Below, in pieces: positions 35,581 through 48,834 of a stretch of 64,000 nt of DNA (position 1 is the stretch's first letter; every line of letters begins with the position of its first letter). The notes under the pieces are model-generated. The model was not told the origin of the DNA and made no database searches. It was given only the letters and a program-made list of their open reading frames with translations. The translations under genes and the position numbers were made by a program. The stretch is taken from the NCBI GenBank assembly GCA_035578905.1, contig JAQJVL010000047.1, positions 3,647,273 to 3,711,272 of the forward strand, in the 5' to 3' direction. The DNA is from Stictocephala bisonia (lineage: Eukaryota; Arthropoda; Insecta; Hemiptera; Membracidae).

Positions 35581-38500
35581 CTTGAAATAAAGCCGTCAAC
35601 TGTAGTTGCCTTCGTTTTAACTGTGTGCTTTTTCTTAAGTAATAATCCGTTGATTTATGACATTTGAATCGTATAGTTCAGTTTTATTAAATCTAAATTT
35701 CTACTATTTAATCCGATTTTAAAAAAGCAGCATTCATTCACCCAGCGTACATTTGCGGGTTGCGTTCCTACCGACCCATATACGTACAGTGTTGATGATG
35801 AGTTATTGATATCCATTTTCCTTAAACACGAGTAGATATTTCAGACATAATGTTTCAAATTCTTAAAATTGTTGGTTTGTAAGATAAAATCTAGTTAACT
35901 TAATAAACTAGTAGAACTAGTAGACTAAATCTAATAGCTTTACCAGTTATCCAATTGTTATCTTTTATATTTCTAAAAATGAAACCAATGAATAAATCAA
36001 GATGTTTCTTGTTTTCTTTATCTACAAACAAGTATATTTAAATTAAGTATAGCCCATTTGGCTAAAAAATTTAAAATTAGTTTTCAAACAACTTCTTCGA
36101 TACAGTTAAAATTAACAAACTCCTATAGAGTTTTATTTTCAAAATGTTTTACGTTTATCCATCGTCCCTACTCCTTGTAACGATTACTTTTAGTCAGTAC
36201 CAACCAGTCATTAAACTGTTTAGATTCTCTGTTTCTCGTGACACATGAAATTATAGACATTTTGTTTTTCTAAATGCTTTTGGCTGATATCCGAGTCCAC
36301 TTATATTTATAATGATTTGTTACAGCAAAAACAAGCGTTTTTTTTCTTTTTACGTATAATTCAACAATTTAACTGTTGACATCTGTTCAACTGTGCTCTT
36401 TAATTTACAAACGCGTATATTTTTATCTTATGGAATAGGTCCGTACCGTTACAATATTTGTTGATAAGTTAAATGTTTTATATTAATATAGTTGTTAAGG
36501 TTGTAACTTATATTTTATAGCTGTTTTAGAGTTTAATTATGAGTTGAAATAAATTGTTTGTATATTATATGTCTTATATGCTCAAAAGGTTTTACGAAAG
36601 TTGAAAAAAAGCTTTTTTGGATCGATTTGATACTAAACATTGAACCTCCACGCAATATAGTATTTGTTCATTGGCTCATTTGTAATTTGAATGTTCATAT
36701 CTGTACAGTGCAAGTCACTAAAGAAATCACATTCAATAAAGCACGTATTTAGTGTCGCTGTGAACTAATTATAGCAGAGTAATATTGAAGTCAAGTATTG
36801 GAACTGACACTAGCAGCTGTGTAGAGGTGGAGGTAGAGTGGAGGGGAGGGTGTCAAAAACACTCTCGAGAGCGGCTGGCAAGATGGAGGGCTTTCTGATT
36901 TCATTTCTATTCACAATTCCATAATATATTTTAATTTCATAGTTTAATATTCCAGTTTTATAGCTTAGCTTTTTTATAACTGCACTTTTATTTTTTAGAT
37001 ATTGATTTGTTATTTACTTAAGAAACATAGTTTCAATATAACTGAATTTGTTGTTTTTTATTTCATTGGATATATTTCTATAAATTTTCAATATTTGGAT
37101 CAGTTATCATAAATTCTACTACTACACTAAACAAACCCTTCCAAAATTTAAATTACAAGAGTATCTATGTTAATTATCTCAATAAAATAATATAATATAG
37201 TAAATATAAAAAAATAATATATAATAAAATAAAACTAGAATATATCCTAGATTCAATGTATTAACGAAAATATATTAAAGATATCTATAATTATATAAAC
37301 TATTAAGAATATAAAACACATCTCTCAGAGAAAAGTTATATTCAAAATGTTTGCCAATTGCTTTAAAATTTTACTAACTTAGTTTTTAAGTTTCAAATTT
37401 TTAATTGTTTAATCTTTGTTACAATTAATATGCATATTTTCTGGAAAATGCTCTTAAAAACTTGACCTTGAGTTAAACTTGAACGCATTTAAATTCATGA
37501 TCACACGTATCAATTAAATCAAAAGAAATATATCAAATCGTCAATAAATCAAAACAAAAAATAATATAGTAATAATAGAAATACACTATAAATGATAAAC
37601 AGAAAATAAATGAAGTTACATAAATTTATATGCTGTTTACATAATACATATTGTAATATGCTGTAACAACATTTAGGGTAAACCAAATGACTCACTAAAC
37701 AGCTACAGACAGAACTTTTTTTAATAATTTTAAGAAGAAAAAATTGGTTTCCATTTTAAATGCAATACATAGTTTTGCTCAATACTAAAGGCCCTTACTC
37801 GACAGGCAATAAAGTATAGGGGATCAACACAGCTGCCACCTGGTGCTCTGTCTGTGAACTGTTCACACAGTGGATTGGACTTAGTAGATTGACTGCACTT
37901 CGGAAAGTCGCCACTTTGAAACAAATTTACTCTCTTTATTTTGTGACCCAATTCTTAGTGTATAGTTTTCGCTTTGTCCAAATTCTATACAAACTTTTAT
38001 TAATTTTTTGTAGTATTATAATTTATGAAATATAGTAATACAATCCATAGCTCCACTATCTACATTTCTCTATGAATAAATTAAAAAAGTACTTTTACAG
38101 CAGTAGTTGTGCATAAATTGCACAATATTAGCGTTTTTATATATTAAACATATTTTTAATTGTACTATAAAAAAGTAATAGATTGGCAAACATAAAACTA
38201 TTTAAACTATTTACTATTGTACATTTCATCTTTATAATTTAAATGACATTAGAACTATCAAACATTTCACAAAATAGTAGCAACAATTGAATAAACACCT
38301 CATACAGAGAGTGTCATCTGATTGGTAGATAACGTTACGTTAAGAGTAAATAGATATATGTAGATATCAGTAGACGAGTGATTTGCTGTTTTATTTGAAG
38401 ACTATTCGCTTACTAAACAAATGCACTGGCATTCCAAAAAATACAATTATTTCTTTTTCAGAATAAAGGATTTGGCAGAAAATTTATATTTTGTAACCAT

Positions 38501-39271
38501 TCTTAATCCTATTCCTTCAACGCCTTCAAAAAAATAATAAATACTATTTCGTTAATCGTTCAGTCACATTAATCATTCAAGTAGTTTGTGACAGAGTATT
38601 TTTCTCCACACAATTCTGGATAACAAAACAAGACCAATTAAAGTACCTGTGGTAGTCAAGGCAAGACTACCTGATTAGCAGTTTAATGTATCTTAGTTCC
38701 TCATTAACGTACAAGATGGCAAACACAAACGTGAACTAGGCTACGTGTGATAAACGGCCCTTCATCAGGTGCGAGGGCTCGGTGATATTCAGGCTCACGC
38801 CTCCGTGTCACTGTCGATCCCTAAGGAAATTGCGTCAATTTATTCCCGACACGTCCTAGTAATCCTGGACTCCAACGAAATATGACAGGACTCCACGCCC
38901 CATATTTAGTGAAGCAACATTTTCCGTTTGTATAGCGAAAAAAATACACACAAAGTATGAAACAAGACAAATTGCGTTTCATTTACTATGTTGGCGGTGT
39001 TTTTGTAGATATTTGTTGTATTTTATGTAATACTCAACACACTACAGTCCTTAGTTTGTTCATAGTAGAGTAAAATGATGTATTATTTTTAAAATGTTGG
39101 GTATTTTTTTCGGATGTCCCCGCATACGGCAAAGATTGTCTACCAAGTCTAGGACTAAACTAAACTTACAAACAGTGTTCGTTTGATATTGGTCACATAG
39201 TTATGACCTGCAAGGAAATAATAATTAGTGACGTCACTTTAATTATCAATCGGTACCTTCGGTATTTATAT
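35581..39271. other. AT-rich DNA, no supported gene
   Basis: The only recognised item is the minisatellite relic at about 35755-35800. Less AT-rich patches near 37790-37930 and 38740-38900 have no readable motif. A purine-rich patch (GGTGGAGGTAGAGTGGAGGG, about 36827-36846) is present. Confidence 0.45.
35755..35800 (+). repeat. Single relic of the CCCATACACGTACAGT minisatellite
   Basis: CCGACCCATATACGTACAGT followed by GTTGATGATGAG matches the core at 2694 and 42796 with one change in the 16-base core. It is flanked by non-repeat DNA. Too short to be certain by itself. Confidence 0.5.
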
Positions 39272-41466
39272 TATATTTGTATGCACTTCCACCATGGGTT
39301 GTGAAGTTAGGTTTGGTTAGGTTGTATGCACTTGCACCATGGGTTTTGAAATTAGGTTTGGTTAGGTTGAATGCACTTCCACCATGGGTTGTGAAGTTAG
39401 GTTTGGTTAGGTTGTATGCACTTCCACCATTGGTTGTGAAGTTAGATTTGGTTAGGTTGTATGCACTTCCACCATTTGTTGTGAAGTTAGGTTTGGTTAG
39501 GTTGTATGCACTTCCACCATTTGTTGTGAAGTTAGGTTTGGTTGTATGCACTTCCACCATGGGTTGTGAAGTTAGGTTTTGTTAGGTTGTATGCACTTCC
39601 ACCATTTGTTGTGAAGTTAGGTTTGGTTAGGTTGTATGCACTTCCACCATTTGTTGTGAAGTTAGGTTTGGTTAGGTTGTATGCACTTCCACCATTTGTT
39701 GTGAAGTTAGGTTTGGTTGTATGCACTTCCACCATTTGTTGTGAAGTTAGGTTTGGTTAGGTTGTATGCACTTCCACCATTTGTTGTGAAGTTAGGTTTG
39801 GTTGTATGCACTTCCACCATTTGTTGTGAAGTTAGGTTTGGTTAGGTTGTATGCACTTCCACCATTTGTTGTGAAGTTAGGTTTGGTTAGGTTGTATGCA
39901 CTTCCACCATTTGTTGTGAAGTTAGGTTTGGTTAGGTTGTATGCACTTCCACCATTTGTTGTGAAGTTAGGTTTGGTTAGGTTGTATGCACTTCCACCAT
40001 GGGTTGTGAAGTTAGGTTTGGTTAGGTTGTATGCGCTTCCACCATTTGTTGTGAGGTTATGTTTGGTTAGGTTGTATGCGCTTCCACCATTTGTTGTGAA
40101 GTTAGGTTTGGTTAGGTTGTATGCACTTCCACCATGGGTTGTGAAGTTAGGTTTGGTTAGGTTGTATGCACTTCCACCATTTGTTGTGAAGTTAGGTTTG
40201 GTTAGGTTGTTTGCACTTCCACCATGGGTTGTGAAGTTAGGTTTGGTTAGGTTGTATGCACTTCCACCATTTGTTGTGAAGTTATGTTTGGTTAGGTTGT
40301 ATGCGCTTCCACCATTTGTTGTGAAGTTAGGTTTGGTTAGGTTGTATGCACTTCCACCATGGGTTGTGAAGTTATGTTTGGTTAGGTTGTATGCGCTTCC
40401 ACCATTTGTTGTGAAGTTAGGTTTGGTTAGGTTTTATGCACTTCCACCATGGGTTGTGAAGTTATGTTTGGTTAGGTTGTATGCACTTCCACCATGGGTT
40501 GTGAAGTTAGGTTTGGATAGGTTGTATGCACTTCCACCATGGGTTGTGAAGTTATGTTTGGTTAGGTTGTATGCGCTTCCACCATTTGTTGTGAAGTTAG
40601 GTTTGGTTAGGTTGTATGCACTTCCACCATGGGTTGTGAAGTTAGGTTTGGTTAGGTTGTATGCACTTCCACCATTTGTTGTGAAGTTAGGTTTGGTTAG
40701 GTTGTATGCACTTCCACCATGGGTTGTGAAGTTAGGTTTGGTTAGGTTGTATGCGCTTCCACCATTTGTTGTGAAGTTAGGTTTGGTTAGGTTGTATGCG
40801 CTTCCACCATTTGTTGTGAAGTTAGGTTTGGTTAGGTTGTATGCGCTTCCACCATTTGTTGTGAGGTTATGTTTGGTTAGGTTGTATGCGCTTCCACCAT
40901 GGGTTGTGAAGTTAGGTTTGGTTAGGTTGTATGCGCTTCCACCATTTGTTGTGAGGTTATGTTTGGTTAGGTTGTATGCGCTTCCACCATTTGTTGTGAA
41001 GTTAGGTTTGGTTAGGTTGTATGCGCTTCCACCATTTGTTGTGAAGTTAGGTTTGGTTAGGTTGTATGCGCTTCCACCATGGGTTGTGAAGTTAGGTTTG
41101 GTTAGGTTGTATGCGCTTCCACCATTTGTTGTGAGGTTATGTTTGGTTAGGTTGTATGCGCTTCCACCATTTGTTGTGAAGTTAGGTTTGGTTAGGTTGT
41201 ATGCGCTTCCACCATTTGTTGTGAAGTTAGGTTTGGTTAGGTTGTATGCGCTTCCACCATTTGTTGTGAAGTTAGGTTTGGTTAGGTTGTATGCACTTCC
41301 ACCATTTGTTGTGAAGTTAGGTTTGGTTAGGTTGTATGCACTTCCACCATTTGTTGTGAAGTTAGGTTTGGATAGGTTGTATGCACTTCCACCATGGGTT
41401 GTGAAGTTAGGTTTGGTTAGGTTGTATGCGCTTCCACCATTTGTTGTGAAGTTAGGTTTGGTTAGG
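39272..41466 (+). repeat. 45-bp minisatellite, about 48 copies
   Basis: The unit runs TTGTATGCACTTCCACCATT, then TGTTGTGAAGTTAGG, then TTTGGTTAGG. Period is 45 bp, with three 36-bp units (near 39540, 39715 and 39805) that lost GTTAGGTTG. Variants are ATGGG or ATTTG after ACC, GCA or GCG in TATGCxCTTCC, and TTAGG or TTATG. The GCG variant is confined to the middle (about 40033-41250), with GCA at both edges. One plus frame stays open for more than 550 codons from 39802 with a 15-residue repeat (LVRLYALPPFVVKLG), because 45 is divisible by three. Not considered a gene. Confidence 0.95.
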
Positions 41467-42795
41467 ATTGAATAAATATAAGTTGACGAGTCTCGGCTTG
41501 CATTTATAAATTCTCTATAAATATATATTAATATGAACGTTATACTTTATTTGACAATTAATCATCGCTAAACAAATCTGGGGACATTCCGAAAAAACCT
41601 TTGAAAGCTTTGAAGTTATACTTCTTTGCGCCCGTTAGACACTTTGGGATGGGATGTTGGTCGAGAAACCGCGTCACGCTGAAAAGTAAGAACAAATTTT
41701 TAAGAACTATCGATTAATCGATTGTTAATCGAAGAAATTACTGATAATGATAATATAGGTGTATAATATAATAATGAAGTCACGTATAATATATTGAAGA
41801 TAAATATATTGAATAATATTGAAAAATGTCTTATATTTCATTTATATATCCTGTCTGTTTGTGTGCGTGAGTGGGTGTATGAGAATGACCAAAGAAGTAT
41901 AACTTCCACCGTGTGGTCCGACGCAAACCCAATTTTTTTTTTTATTCGTAGTATGGATTAGAAAGTTATCTTTAAACATCATTAGGAAGGTCTTCTATTT
42001 AACCGGGTTATATATAGTACATTTATATGGTTGTAATATTTCATTTCCCTTTTAACGCAGTTACAATTTACGAACTGTATTTTCTTCCAAATTCTAATTT
42101 AATTTACTTTCCTGATTATTCTTATAGAATTAATATTACAAATTTTAATAATGCCTAATATTTCAAGACTTTCTCAATAAGAAATTAAGTTTTTTTACAA
42201 TTACTATAAAATGAGTTTATCTTTCCGTTAATTTAAATGCTAAATATAATTTGAAAATGACTGGCTATTTTCAAGCACGTCGCGACGTCAGAGCATTTGC
42301 TTGTAATGAGACGAGTCTCGTCTTTAAAATCTCTTTCATAGAAACTAAAAATACTACTAAAAGTATAAAACCACTTACTTAGCCTAAGTGTCTTACATTA
42401 TAATTTCTTACTTTCCTCTAATTAAATACTTAGGTTGTTAAGTGTACCATACCTATCAATGACCATACCTATTAATGACCATACCTATGAATGACCATAC
42501 CTATTAATGACACGTGGACAATGTTACGATATCTAAATTAGTATGATCATTATCACTTTTGAGTGTTTATATTTATTTAATTCAATAGCCTCTTTAATTG
42601 AATTAGTAATTTTAAGTGGGCCTACCTGCTAAAGAAAAAATATAAATTGATCATATTTAAGTATTAACTTCAATCTAAATATCAGAAAAGTAAGTAAATA
42701 TGAATGACACCAAATAAATGTTGAACGAAGTTTATTTTTATTAATAATATAAATACTTAGTCGGTATTGCCTGTTATGTTCACAGGTTAACCTTA
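41467..42795. other. AT-rich DNA with one small tandem repeat
   Basis: No gene seen. It contains the short 16-bp repeat at 42446-42511. Confidence 0.45.
42446..42511 (+). repeat. 16-bp tandem repeat, four copies
   Basis: CCATACCTATNAATGA is repeated four times with one variable base (C, T, G, T). Confidence 0.9.
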
Positions 42796-44218
42796 ATGTC
42801 CCACCTACCCATACACGTACAGTATGTGGACCTACCCAGCCACCCATACACGTACAGTATGTGGACCCACCCAGCCGCCCATACACGTACAGTATGTGGA
42901 CCCACCCACCCGCCCATACTCGTACAGTATGTGGACCTACCCAGCCGCCCATACACGTACAGTATGTGGACCCACCCAGCCGCCCATACACGTACAGTAT
43001 GTGGACCTACCCAGCCACCCATACACGTACAGTATGTGGACCCACCCAGCCGCCCATACACGTACAGTATGTGGACCTACCCAGCCACCCATACACGTAC
43101 AGTATGTGGACCCACCCAGCCACCCATACACGTACAGTATGTGGACCTACCCACCCACCCATACTCGTACAGTATGTGGACCCACCCAGCCGCCCATACA
43201 CGTACAGTATGTGGACCTACCCAGCCACCCATACACGTACAGTATGTGGACCCACCCAGCCACCCATACACGTACAGTATGTGGACCCACCCAGCCACCC
43301 ATACACGTACAGTATGTGGACCCACCCACCCGCCCATAACTCGTACAGTATGTGGACCCACCCAGCCGCCCCATACACGTACAGTATGTGGACCTACCCA
43401 GCCGCCCATACACGTACAGTATGTGGACCCACCTAGCCACCCATACACGTACAGTATGTGGACCCACCCAGCCGCCCATACACGTACAGTATGTGGACCC
43501 ACCCAGCCGCCCATACACGTACAGTATGTGGACCCACCCACCCGCCCATACACGTACAGTATGTGGACCTACCCAGCCGCCCATACACGTACAGTATGTG
43601 GACCCACCCAGCCGCCCATACACGTACAGTATGTGGACCCACCCACCCGCCCATACTTGTACAGTATGTGGACCTACCCAGCCGCCCATACACGTACAGT
43701 ATGTGGACCCACCCAGCCGCCCATACACGTACAGTATGTGGACCCACCCAGCCACCCATACAGTACAGTATGTGGACCCACCCAGCCACCCATACACGTA
43801 CAGTATGTGGACCCACCCAGCCACCCATACACGTACAGTATGTGGACCCACCCAGCCGCCCATACACGTACAGTATGTGGACCCACCCACTCGCCCATAC
43901 TCGTACAGTATGTGGACCTACCCAGCCGCCCATACACGTACAGTATGTGGACCCACCCAGCCGCCCATATACGTACAGTATGTGGACCCACCCAGCCACC
44001 CATACAGTACAGTATGTGGACCCACCCAGCCACCCATACACGTACAGTATGTGGACCCACCCAGCCACCCATACACGTACAGTATGTTGACCTACCCAGC
44101 CGCCCATACACGTACAGTATGTGGACCCACCCAGCCGCCCATACACGTACAATATGTGGACTCACCCAGCCGTCCATACACGTACAGTATGTGGACTCAC
44201 CCAGCCGCCCCTACACGT
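42796..44218 (+). repeat. 35-bp minisatellite, about 41 copies
   Basis: The unit runs CCCATACACGTACAGTATGT, then GGACCCACCCAGCCG. Period is 35 bp with rare indels of one to three bases (43338, 43370, 43762, 44006). The first 16 bases are identical to the core of the array at 2694. As 35 is not a multiple of three and the unit lacks stops, all plus frames read a 35-residue cycle and stay open for hundreds of codons. Open frames on both strands are therefore meaningless. Confidence 0.96.
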
Positions 44219-45592
44219 AAAATAATGTATGACAACACATAACCTTAAAAAATTCTTTTGCTGACTTTGAAGAGTGTGCTACACTGACTGTTAGCCTGTC
44301 AGGTAGTTAAAGGAGGCTGCGGTTTGTTTGATTATGGCAGAGGGTAACACTTCGTCATGAACATAAGTTCTAGATTATCTTTCTTGACCCTGACTAAGAG
44401 CTGCACTCAAACACTGTACAAACCTACATCAATCCTTCTAGGGATCTACAGAGAGTGTCAAAAAATTAAGAACGTCTATAATTCGAATGACTGAAATTAG
44501 ATGTTTTTCAACTATATAAACTTGTATTGGATAATTTATTCGTAAATTATTAAACGAAAAATCTCACTTTAATTCATTTTCTATCAATTAAAGACTATGT
44601 AATTTTACTTTCTGTAACTATTTATTATTGGGGTTGTTAAGTACAAAAAATATTACTGTTCAAAAGTAATTACTACAAATTAATTAAGTGAAATTAATTT
44701 TAATTTCTCTTACCTGCCACCAATCTACGTAGAAGCACTTTATACGGAATATAAGATTTTTAATGTACTAACCAATATAATATAATAATATTATTTTATG
44801 TACGTCTATAGACGGATTGTCCGAAATACAGTTTTCTTGTCACGTGACTGAGTTGTGCTTACAATAACAGCACACACAGCGCACACTCGTTATCATTACC
44901 TTAATTAAACATTTTGTTTGTCAGATGGATTACAGTTTGACAGTTTGGGCCACGGGTGTTTTCATTTGTCCCAACTCATTAGCCGCTGAAATGAGCAGGG
45001 CAATATCAGTTGACTTTACATCACAACTTTTTTAATTTGCATTGCATTGAAGAATAAAATTAACTACCAATTTGCCAAGGGACGTTTGTCGTGTAGCATA
45101 TATATAAAATACGTATTACCAACCGATAAGTGCCAAAATATATTACATTTTAATAATGTATACGTAGTATATCAAGAAGTGACCAAGTCTAATATTTATT
45201 AGGGTGGAAAGAACATTTTTACCGATTTGTTATTTTATTGTTCTACAAAATGAATTACGTTTTAGTGTTAATAATACGCAAGAAACTTGTAAACTTACGC
45301 ACAACACTTTTATAGTTAACGAATTAATTGGTTTTAAGAGGCTCACGTTAGCTAAGAAAAATACATGAAACCATTTTAGATACAAAAAAGGATCATTAAG
45401 AATAAGAAATGAAAAAGATTATGTGTACTGTAAGGTTGTACTTATGAGATGGATGGATCCACAATAGTGAAACACGATTATATAAAAACAAATTAAAAAT
45501 TGTATAAAATTTGGATATTTAGACTGTAATGTACTGTATTAGGTAATATATAACATCAAATCTTGGTCTAGTTTTAATCTATAAGAAGTGTT
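44219..45592. other. AT-rich DNA, no gene seen
   Basis: No repeat, coding region or RNA gene recognised. Confidence 0.45.
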
Positions 45593-47315
45593 GTGTAGCC
45601 CTCGAACCCATCTGAAATACAGATAAGATTACTGGTAGCCCTCGCACCCTTCTGAAACAGAGAAGATTACTGGTAGCCCTCGCACTCATATGAAATGCAG
45701 ATAAGATCACTGGTAGCCCTCGCACCCTTCTGAAACACAGAGAAGATTACTGGTAGCCCTCGCACTCATCTGAAATATAGATAATATTACTGGTAGACCT
45801 CAAACCTATCTGAAATATAGGTAAGATTACTGGCAGTCCTCGCACCTCTCTGAAACACAGATAAGATTACTGATAGTCCTCGCACCCATCTGAAATACAG
45901 ATAAGATTACTGGTAGCCCTCGCACCTATCTGAAATACAGATAAGATTACTGGTAGCCCTCGCACCTACCTGAAATACAGATAAGATTACTGGCAGTCCT
46001 CGCACCCATCTGAAATATAAATAAGATTAGTGGTAGCCCTCGCACCTATCTGAAACTCAGATAAGATTACTGGTAGCCCTCGCACCTATCTGAAACTCAG
46101 ATAAGATTACTGGTAGCCCTCGCACCTATCTGAAACTCAGATAAGATTACTGGTAGCCCTCGCACCTACCTGAAATACAGATAAGATTACTGGCAGTCCT
46201 CGCACCCATCTGAAATATAAATAAGATTAGTGGTAGCCCTCGCACCTATCTGAAACTCAGATAAGATTACTGGTAGCCCTCGCACCTATCTGAAACTCAG
46301 ATAAGATTACTGGTAGTCCTCGCACCCATCTGAAATGCAGATAAGATTACTGGTAGCCCTCACACCTATCTGAAATACAGATAAGATTACTGGTAGCCCT
46401 CGCACCTATCTGAAATACAGATAAGATTACTGGTAGCCCTCGCACCTACCTGAAATACAGATAAGATTACTGGCAGTCCTCGCACCCATCTGAAATATAA
46501 ATAAGATTACTGGTAGTCCTCGCACCCATCTGAAATGCAGATAAGATTACTGATAGTCCTCGCACCCATCTGAAATACAGATAAGATTACTGGTAGCCCT
46601 CGCACCTATCTGAAATACAGATAAGATTACTGGTAGCCCTCGCACCTACCTGAAATACAGATAAGATTACTGGCAGTCCTCGCACCCATCTGAAATATAA
46701 ATAAGATTACTGGTAGCCCTCGCACCCATCTGAAACTCAGATAAGATTACTGGTAGCCCTCGCACCTATCTGAAACTCAGATAAGATTACTGGTAGTCCT
46801 CGCACCCATCTGAAATGCAGATAAGATTACTGGTAGCCCTCACACCCTTCTGAAACACGGATAAGATTACTGGTAGTTCTCGCACCCATCTGAAATACAG
46901 ATAAGATTACTGGTAGCCCTCACACCCTTCTGAAACACCGATAAGATTACTGGTAGCCTTCGTACTCATTCGAAATACAGATAAGATAACAGGTAGCCCT
47001 CGCACTCATTCGAAATACAGATAAGATTACTGGTAGCCCTCGCACCTACCTGAAATACAGATAAGATTACTGGCAGTCCTTGCACCCATCTGAAATATAA
47101 ATAAGATTACTGGTAGCCCTCGCACCCATCTGAAACTCAGATAAGATTACTGGTAGCCCTCGCACCTATCTGAAACTCAGATAAGATTACTGGTAGCCCT
47201 CGCACCCTTCTGAAACACCGATAAGATTACTGGTAGCCTTCGTACTCATTCGAAATACAGATAAGATAACAGGTAGTCCTCGCACTCATCTGAAAGACCG
47301 ATAAGATGACTTGTA
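45593..47315 (+). repeat. 40-bp minisatellite, about 43 copies, each with a GATAAG motif
   Basis: The unit runs GTAGCCCTCGCACCTATCTG, then AAATACAGATAAGATTACTG. Period is exactly 40 bp almost throughout. Most units carry AGATAAG, which fits the WGATAR site of GATA factors; a minority read AAATAAG. A marker block (CACCTACCTGAAATACAG followed by GGCAGTCCTCGCACCC) recurs at about 45964, 46164, 46444, 46644 and 47044, at multiples of 40 bp, showing higher-order duplication. Confidence 0.95.
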
Positions 47316-48834
47316 TATAAACTAACTCATCATAGTTTTAATTAGTTGTTTACTGTTAATGCATTATGAAAACCTTTAAATAAATATTTCTGTGTTTTTT
47401 TAGGTAAGCTCGTGCTAAGTCCTCATTAGACGTGGTAAGATACATTACTATGTATTTCTACATTATAAAATAAATAATGTATTTCATAAGTTGGCTATCT
47501 CAGTAGTTTCCAACGTAAATAAGGTTAAAAGAGGTTAAAATGTGTCAGTTGTTAATAGGGTTCAATCGTATTTTACCATTACTGCAGGCGTGCATTCTTC
47601 AGTCCAGATACTCAATTATTCTCGCAATTGGCATCCTCATATTATCAGCATATTGACAGCCCTATGTGTCTGGGAGGGCCGGTGGGTCAGTATTACTATA
47701 GAAGCCTGGGAGGGTGGGTGGGCGAGTTCAACTGTACATGACTGAAAGGGCGGGTGTGTACTACCACTGTACGTGTCTAGGAGGGTTAGAGACTTGTAAA
47801 TAGTCTATTTCGTCCTATATAGCCAACACATTGAGCTATTTCACTCAGAATAGACTATCATACTCTACAATCCACACACAACCTTCTAAGGTTAGGTGAC
47901 AGACAGGTCTGTCTGGTCCTAACCTCACATTACATAATAAAGAATTTGTTGTATTTTCATTACAACAGATATTCGCAACCTAGAGTCTCAACTATTCGGT
48001 CACCACAGACTCTCATATTTAACAATCTATAAATACACTAAACTCACCTTACAACAGCTATCTACACAGATCAGAGGCTCGACCACAATACTTCAGCTAT
48101 CAATGTGTTCACTCAACTATCATCACAACAGACTTCCATACCTTATAAAACCCCAATCCTGCTTTTACATTAGGTAGGCCTATCTACATTTAAGATATTA
48201 TTAATTGTTATTAACTCACATATTATTAATTGTTCATTCAAATTAAATATATATTTGCAATGAGTACTATTTTGTTAATTCATGAGGTAAATTACCTTCC
48301 ATTTCTAAAATAATTATGACTACTTTCTATTCAGGATTCATTAAGTTAAAACTAAGCCATATAATTAAACTCTTCATTGTTAAAATTAAAAACAATTCGA
48401 ACAAACCATTCAATAGCTAACACAAAGACTAAAGGTAATGAGAAAGACAAGGCTAGGAGGGGAAACGCTAATCACATTTATTGGTGTTTTAGCCATATTA
48501 GGCATTATCTTGTGTTAGATGATTGATTTGTCTACTATTATATTTAAATGTTCACCTAATGTTGGGTTCAGTAATAAATTATAGGTTAATAAAACCTAAA
48601 ACATTAACCAGCCTTAAGATTTAAGTTTGTCAAGTGTATCCCAAGATGTTTATAATTCTAATTACATACAAGAATTAATTGGTAAATGTCATATTATAAT
48701 CCATTACATATTAAGTTATTCGAGTGTTGATTAGCCATTTCGTTATATATTAGAAAGGAAGGTGATGTATTCAGAATAATTTTGTGAATGATTTTGGGCA
48801 TTTTGTTAAGATAGTATAGTACTTTTCACAATAA
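47316..48834. other. AT-rich DNA, no supported gene
   Basis: Contains the minisatellite relics at 47670-47795 and a small hairpin (GTTAGGTGACAGACAG pairing imperfectly with CTGTCTGGTCCTAAC, about 47891-47923). No gene seen. Confidence 0.45.
47670..47795 (-). repeat. Relics of the CACGTACAGT minisatellite, minus orientation
   Basis: On the minus strand three diverged units are readable: CCTAGACACGTACAGTGGTA, then CATGTACAGTTGAACTCGCC with CACCCACCC, and CTATAGTAATACTGACCCAC. Spacing is about 35-45 bases. They match the array at 2694 in order of motifs but have many changes. Confidence 0.6.

Noticed and set aside
39802..41475. 557-codon open frame with 15-residue repeat
   Set aside because: It lies wholly within the 45-bp minisatellite; the frame is kept open because the period is divisible by three and the unit has no stop in that frame. 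No signal peptide, unique domain or start context.
42796..44220. 474-codon plus frame and several overlapping frames of 150-300 codons on both strands
   Set aside because: Products of a stop-poor 35-bp repeat read in rotating frames; open in many frames at once, so not evidence of a protein.
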